From assembly GCF_007830445.1 (NCBI RefSeq), contig NZ_VLKR01000020.1:62001-126000 (forward strand): 64,000 nt of DNA. The letters run 5' to 3'. The position numbers and the translations under genes are program-made. Origin of the DNA: Sphingobacterium siyangense. Its GTDB lineage: Bacteria; Bacteroidota; Bacteroidia; Sphingobacteriales; Sphingobacteriaceae. How positions within the stretch are numbered: the first letter of the stretch is position 1; the number at the start of each line of letters is the position of its first letter. Positions 60,869 to 64,000 of this stretch are shown one piece after another. The notes beneath the pieces were generated by a model. That model was not told the DNA's origin. It ran no database searches and was given only the letters and a program-made list of their open reading frames with translations.

Positions 60869-62107
60869 ATGAAAAAATTGATTTTAATGCTATTTCTAAT
60901 CCCTACCCTACTGTTTGCGCAAAGCGAGGGGGTCAAATTTGAGCATGGGCTCAACTGGAGTCAGATTAAAGAAAAAGCGGCTAAAGAAAACAAATTCATT
61001 TTTGTAGACTGTTTTACAACCTGGTGTGGCCCTTGTAAATATATGTCGAGTACTATCTTCCCACAAGCTAAAGTAGGTGATTTCTTCAATGCAAAGTTTA
61101 TCAATGCAAAAATTCAGATGGATAAAACCAAGAATGATAATGAAGATGTAAAATCATGGTACGAAGAGGCCGACCGTTTTGCCAAAGATTATAAAGTTAG
61201 GGCATACCCAACTTTTCTGATCTTTGATTCAAAAGGTACCCTTGTTCATCGTATCGTTGGTGGCGGTGAAGCGGACGATTTTATAGCGAAAGCACAAAAA
61301 TCACTTGATCCAAATACACAATATGAAACGCTATTAGCAAAATTTAATGCCGACCCAACTAATGTAAACATTGCTAAAAGTATGGCTATGGCAGCCAAAG
61401 AAGCTTATGATCAAGAGACACAGGCAAAAGCGGAAGGAGTCGTATTAGCGTCCTTGACTACAGATCAAATCTTTACAAAGGAGAATATCAATTTATTACT
61501 TTCGGCGGCAAATGTTGTCGATTCTAAGGCTTTTAATTTAATCAAAGATAACCCTGCTAAATTTGACGCCGTCAGTGAAAAAGTAAAAGCAAATGACTTC
61601 TTGTCCCAGCTGTTGGTTAGTAACGCCGTAAACACCAAAATCCGTGCAAAGGAAACGGTTGATTTCGCAAGCATAGAAAAAGAATTGGCGCAAAAATATC
61701 CAACTGTCAATACAGAAAAAGCAAGTCTCGAAATGCAACCACGTTATTACGGTTATACCAAAAATTACCCGGGCTTAAGAGATAGCTTCAATAAATATAT
61801 TGCAAAATATGGTTCGACCATCACAGCAGCGGAATTGAACAACATGGCTTGGTCTATTTTTGAAAACTGCAATGATCCTGCCTGTTTAAAAGCAGCAGCG
61901 GAATGGAGTAAATTGTCCAATGAGAAAGAAAAAGATGCGCCGATGTATCTAGACACTTTTGCAAACATATTGTATCGCCTTGGAGAAAAAGAAAAAGCTA
62001 TTAAAACGCAAGAAAAAGCAATTTCACTTATCACAGATGCTACCCAAAAAGAAGAATATGTAGCGACCTTACAAAAAATGAAAAAAGGTGAAAAGACTTG
62101 GCAATAA
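60869..62107 (+). CDS. Exported thioredoxin-fold protein with helical C-terminal region (copy 2)
   Basis: 412 residues, colinear with the gene before it. Signal peptide ends 'LLFAQ'. Redox pair C53-G-P-C56 ('TTWCGPCKYM') with an extra Cys48, cis-Pro 'AYPTFLIFDSKG', and the same helical tail ending 'ILYRLGEKEKAIKTQEKAI'. The two copies share the frame 'GVKFxxGLxWxQIKExAxxEN' at the start and 'KGxKTW' at the end. It starts 53 bp after copy 1, so the pair is likely one operon. Function unknown beyond periplasmic thiol chemistry. Confidence 0.88.
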   Translation: MKKLILMLFLIPTLLFAQSEGVKFEHGLNWSQIKEKAAKENKFIFVDCFTTWCGPCKYMSSTIFPQAKVGDFFNAKFINAKIQMDKTKNDNEDVKSWYEEADRFAKDYKVRAYPTFLIFDSKGTLVHRIVGGGEADDFIAKAQKSLDPNTQYETLLAKFNADPTNVNIAKSMAMAAKEAYDQETQAKAEGVVLASLTTDQIFTKENINLLLSAANVVDSKAFNLIKDNPAKFDAVSEKVKANDFLSQLLVSNAVNTKIRAKETVDFASIEKELAQKYPTVNTEKASLEMQPRYYGYTKNYPGLRDSFNKYIAKYGSTITAAELNNMAWSIFENCNDPACLKAAAEWSKLSNEKEKDAPMYLDTFANILYRLGEKEKAIKTQEKAISLITDATQKEEYVATLQKMKKGEKTWQ

Positions 62108-62133
62108 GAAGATATTCTAATCGTCGATGAATA

Positions 62134-62170
62134 AAAAAGCCGCGGTCAATAACTTGATCGCGGCTTTTTT
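62134..62170. terminator. Bidirectional terminator between copy 2 and the S9A gene
   Basis: AAAAAGCCGCGGTCAA pairs with TTGATCGCGGCTTTTT (ending 62169) with one G-T wobble, flanked by A's and T's for both convergent genes. Confidence 0.9.
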
Positions 62171-62237
62171 ATTCATTGCTCTACAAACAGTGCTTTGAAC
62201 CAACAGATAATGCTTTGAGCACTGGAAAACTGTCTAC

Positions 62238-64000
62238 TTACTTTAACTCTTTAATACCCATATTCCAGAGCGCGAAAGCATATTTATCAACTGTACTATT
62301 GATCAGAACTTCTGTTGACCGTCCAGCACCGTGGCCAGCTTTTGTCTCAATACGAATCAATACGGGGTTATCACACGCTTGCTTTGACTGCAGTTCGGAA
62401 GCAAACTTGTAGGAGTGCGCCGGTACCACCCGATCATCATGATCTCCGGTAAAGACCATCGTCGCAGGGTAACAAACCCCAGATTTCACATTATGCACCG
62501 GAGAATATGCTTTCAGATAATCAAACATTTCTTTGCTATCACTGACCGTACCATAATCATAGGACCAACCTGCACCAGCTGTGAAGGTATGATAACGCAA
62601 CATGTCCAAAACACCAACCTCAGGCAGTGCGACCTTGGCTACTTTGGGATCTATTGTCATTGTTGCTCCAACGAGCAAGCCACCATTTGAGCCCCCCGAT
62701 AAAGCAGTATACTCGGGTGATGTATAACCATTCTCCTGAAGATAATGTGCCGCGGCAATAAAATCGTTAAACACATTCAATTTGTTGAATTGTCTACCGC
62801 CATCATGCCATTTCTGACCATATTCACCCCCTCCGCGCAAATTCGGAACAGCATAAACACCACCATTGGCCAACCAAACTGCAACGGAAGTACTAAAGGC
62901 AGGTGTCAAGCTGATATTAAAGCCGCCATAACCATACACAATCGTCGGGTTTTTCCCATTTAAGACAATCCCCTTTTTGTACGTAATAATCATCGGAACC
63001 TTAGTACCATCTTTGGATGTGTAGAAAACCTGTTTCGATTCATACTGATCGGAATCAAATTTCACCTTAGGTTTGATATAAAGTGTAGACTGACCAGAAT
63101 TTACGTCAAACTTATAACTTGAAGAAGGTGTAATGTAATTTGAAAAACCAAAATAGATTTCTTTTTCCTTTTTCTTACCCGAAAAACCACTCGCCGTACC
63201 CACACCAGGCAATTCTATTTGCCGAATCTTTTTACCCGTATAATCGTATTGAATCACAACCGAAACGGCATCTTTCAAATAGTTTGCAAAAAGATAGCCT
63301 CCACCCGTACTGATCGAAAGTACATTTTCAGTTTCTGGAATAACATCTTTCCAGTTCTCCTTTGCAGGATTCTTCAAATCAACTTTTACCAAACGGTTGT
63401 TGGCAGCCTTGTAGTTCGTCTCCAATAAGAAACTATCCCCAATATTGTCAACGACACCTGTATTTGCGTCAAAATGATCTTGTAAGCAGACAATCTTGCC
63501 GTTCGGCTGATTGAGATCTTGATAATAAAGTTCATTTCCTGTTGTCGTATTTGCAGCGGAAATAATCAGGTAACGTTGATCGTCTGTTAATGAAGCTCCT
63601 ATATAACGTCTCGGTGTTTCAGGGCCACCAAAAATCAATTTATCTGTAGATTGGGCTGTTTTAAGTTTATGGTAGTATAATTTATGTTGGTCTGTTTTTT
63701 CAGAAAGTTCAGATCCTTTTGGTTTATCGTAACTCGAGTAATAAAAACCATCATTTCCTTTCCATGCAATACCAGAGAATTTGACATCCACTAGCGTTTC
63801 ACCTACAGGCGACTTATCCTTGGCATTCAGTACAATGACTTTCCGCCAGTCTGATCCTCCTTCAGAAATAGAATAGGCGACTAAACTGCCATCCTTTGAA
63901 AACGAAACATCGGCCAATGAAGTTGATCCATCTTTCGAGAATGTATTTGGATCCAAGAAAACTTCTTCTCCTCCCGTCTCCCCTAGTTTACGATAAAGCA
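62238..64000 (-). CDS. Prolyl oligopeptidase, S9A (5' end cut by window)
   Basis: The reading frame is open to the right edge, so the start is outside; the 'LDPNTFSKDG' near position 63950 is internal, since upstream codons read 'LYRKLGETGGEEVF', typical S9A sequence. About 587 residues are visible: most of the beta-propeller, then the alpha/beta-hydrolase domain with 'IVYGYGGFNISLTPAFS', nucleophile Ser in 'LSGGSNGGLLVG', Asp in 'FTGDHDDRVVP' and His in 'KAGHGAG'. It cleaves peptides after proline. Signal peptide status cannot be judged. Convergent to copy 2, with the shared terminator between. Confidence 0.95.
   Translation of the reverse strand, partial: LYRKLGETGGEEVFLDPNTFSKDGSTSLADVSFSKDGSLVAYSISEGGSDWRKVIVLNAKDKSPVGETLVDVKFSGIAWKGNDGFYYSSYDKPKGSELSEKTDQHKLYYHKLKTAQSTDKLIFGGPETPRRYIGASLTDDQRYLIISAANTTTGNELYYQDLNQPNGKIVCLQDHFDANTGVVDNIGDSFLLETNYKAANNRLVKVDLKNPAKENWKDVIPETENVLSISTGGGYLFANYLKDAVSVVIQYDYTGKKIRQIELPGVGTASGFSGKKKEKEIYFGFSNYITPSSSYKFDVNSGQSTLYIKPKVKFDSDQYESKQVFYTSKDGTKVPMIITYKKGIVLNGKNPTIVYGYGGFNISLTPAFSTSVAVWLANGGVYAVPNLRGGGEYGQKWHDGGRQFNKLNVFNDFIAAAHYLQENGYTSPEYTALSGGSNGGLLVGATMTIDPKVAKVALPEVGVLDMLRYHTFTAGAGWSYDYGTVSDSKEMFDYLKAYSPVHNVKSGVCYPATMVFTGDHDDRVVPAHSYKFASELQSKQACDNPVLIRIETKAGHGAGRSTEVLINSTVDKYAFALWNMGIKELK

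Overview
The window looks like a chromosomal stretch of a Bacteroidota bacterium, most probably a Sphingobacterium/Pedobacter-type member of the Sphingobacteriales. The grounds are a SusC/SusD pair behind an ECF sigma/FecR couple, several lineage-typical families (DUF2480, DUF3108, DUF3109, DUF6427, DKNYY, the CcmB/CcmC/CcmD set), moderately low GC by eye (not computed), and repeated TAnnTTTG -7 boxes, the Bacteroidota primary promoter signature. No rRNA, tRNA, CRISPR array, transposase, integrase or phage gene was seen. The genes at both edges are cut by the window.

Layout. (1) 1-4.8 kb, minus strand: a two-gene unit of a large HEPN-type protein, apparently an internal tandem duplication, overlapping by 4 bp a SWIM-SNF2 helicase that runs off the left edge. 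(2) 5.3-9.3 kb: three exported proteins or lipoproteins (S41-type protease, DKNYY lipoprotein, WG-type lipoprotein). (3) 9.4-20 kb: a nutrient-uptake locus with ECF sigma factor, FecR anti-sigma, SusC, SusD, a phosphodiesterase-like/alkaline phosphatase fusion, then a GH29 fucosidase after its own terminator. (4) 20-22.6 kb: a soluble PAS histidine kinase and a single-domain response regulator. (5) 22.7-32.4 kb: peptidase (APP family), PBP4-type DacB, malic enzyme MaeB, RuvA, a structured 730-bp intergenic region, a GH20 hexosaminidase and free-methionine sulfoxide reductase. (6) 32.4-42.2 kb, minus strand: WD40 protein, histidine genes hisC-B-H-A-F-IE (hisG and hisD not adjacent), RNase Z with a STAS partner, PurC and PhoH. 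(7) 42.6-62.1 kb, plus strand: SAM hydrolase family protein, MsbA-like ABC exporter, heme-export/cytochrome c genes ccmB-ccmC-ccmD, DUF6427, an outer-membrane barrel, LptC, PpiD, DUF2480, DUF3108, DUF3109, polyprenyl diphosphate synthase, TerC, a C1-type cysteine peptidase and a tandem pair of thioredoxin-fold proteins. (8) 62.2-64 kb, minus strand: an S9A prolyl oligopeptidase cut by the right edge.

Most of this is ordinary core genome. The parts that stand out are the HEPN-duplication/SWIM-SNF2 pair at the left edge and the intergenic region 29155-29886. The latter holds a 19-bp perfect inverted repeat, a UUCG terminator, an 11-bp-phased CAGTG array that folds on itself, and further inverted repeats. 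Smaller points of interest are a STAS protein without a phosphorylatable serine, a promoter box abutting a strong terminator behind ppiD, and a nearly leaderless ccmB.
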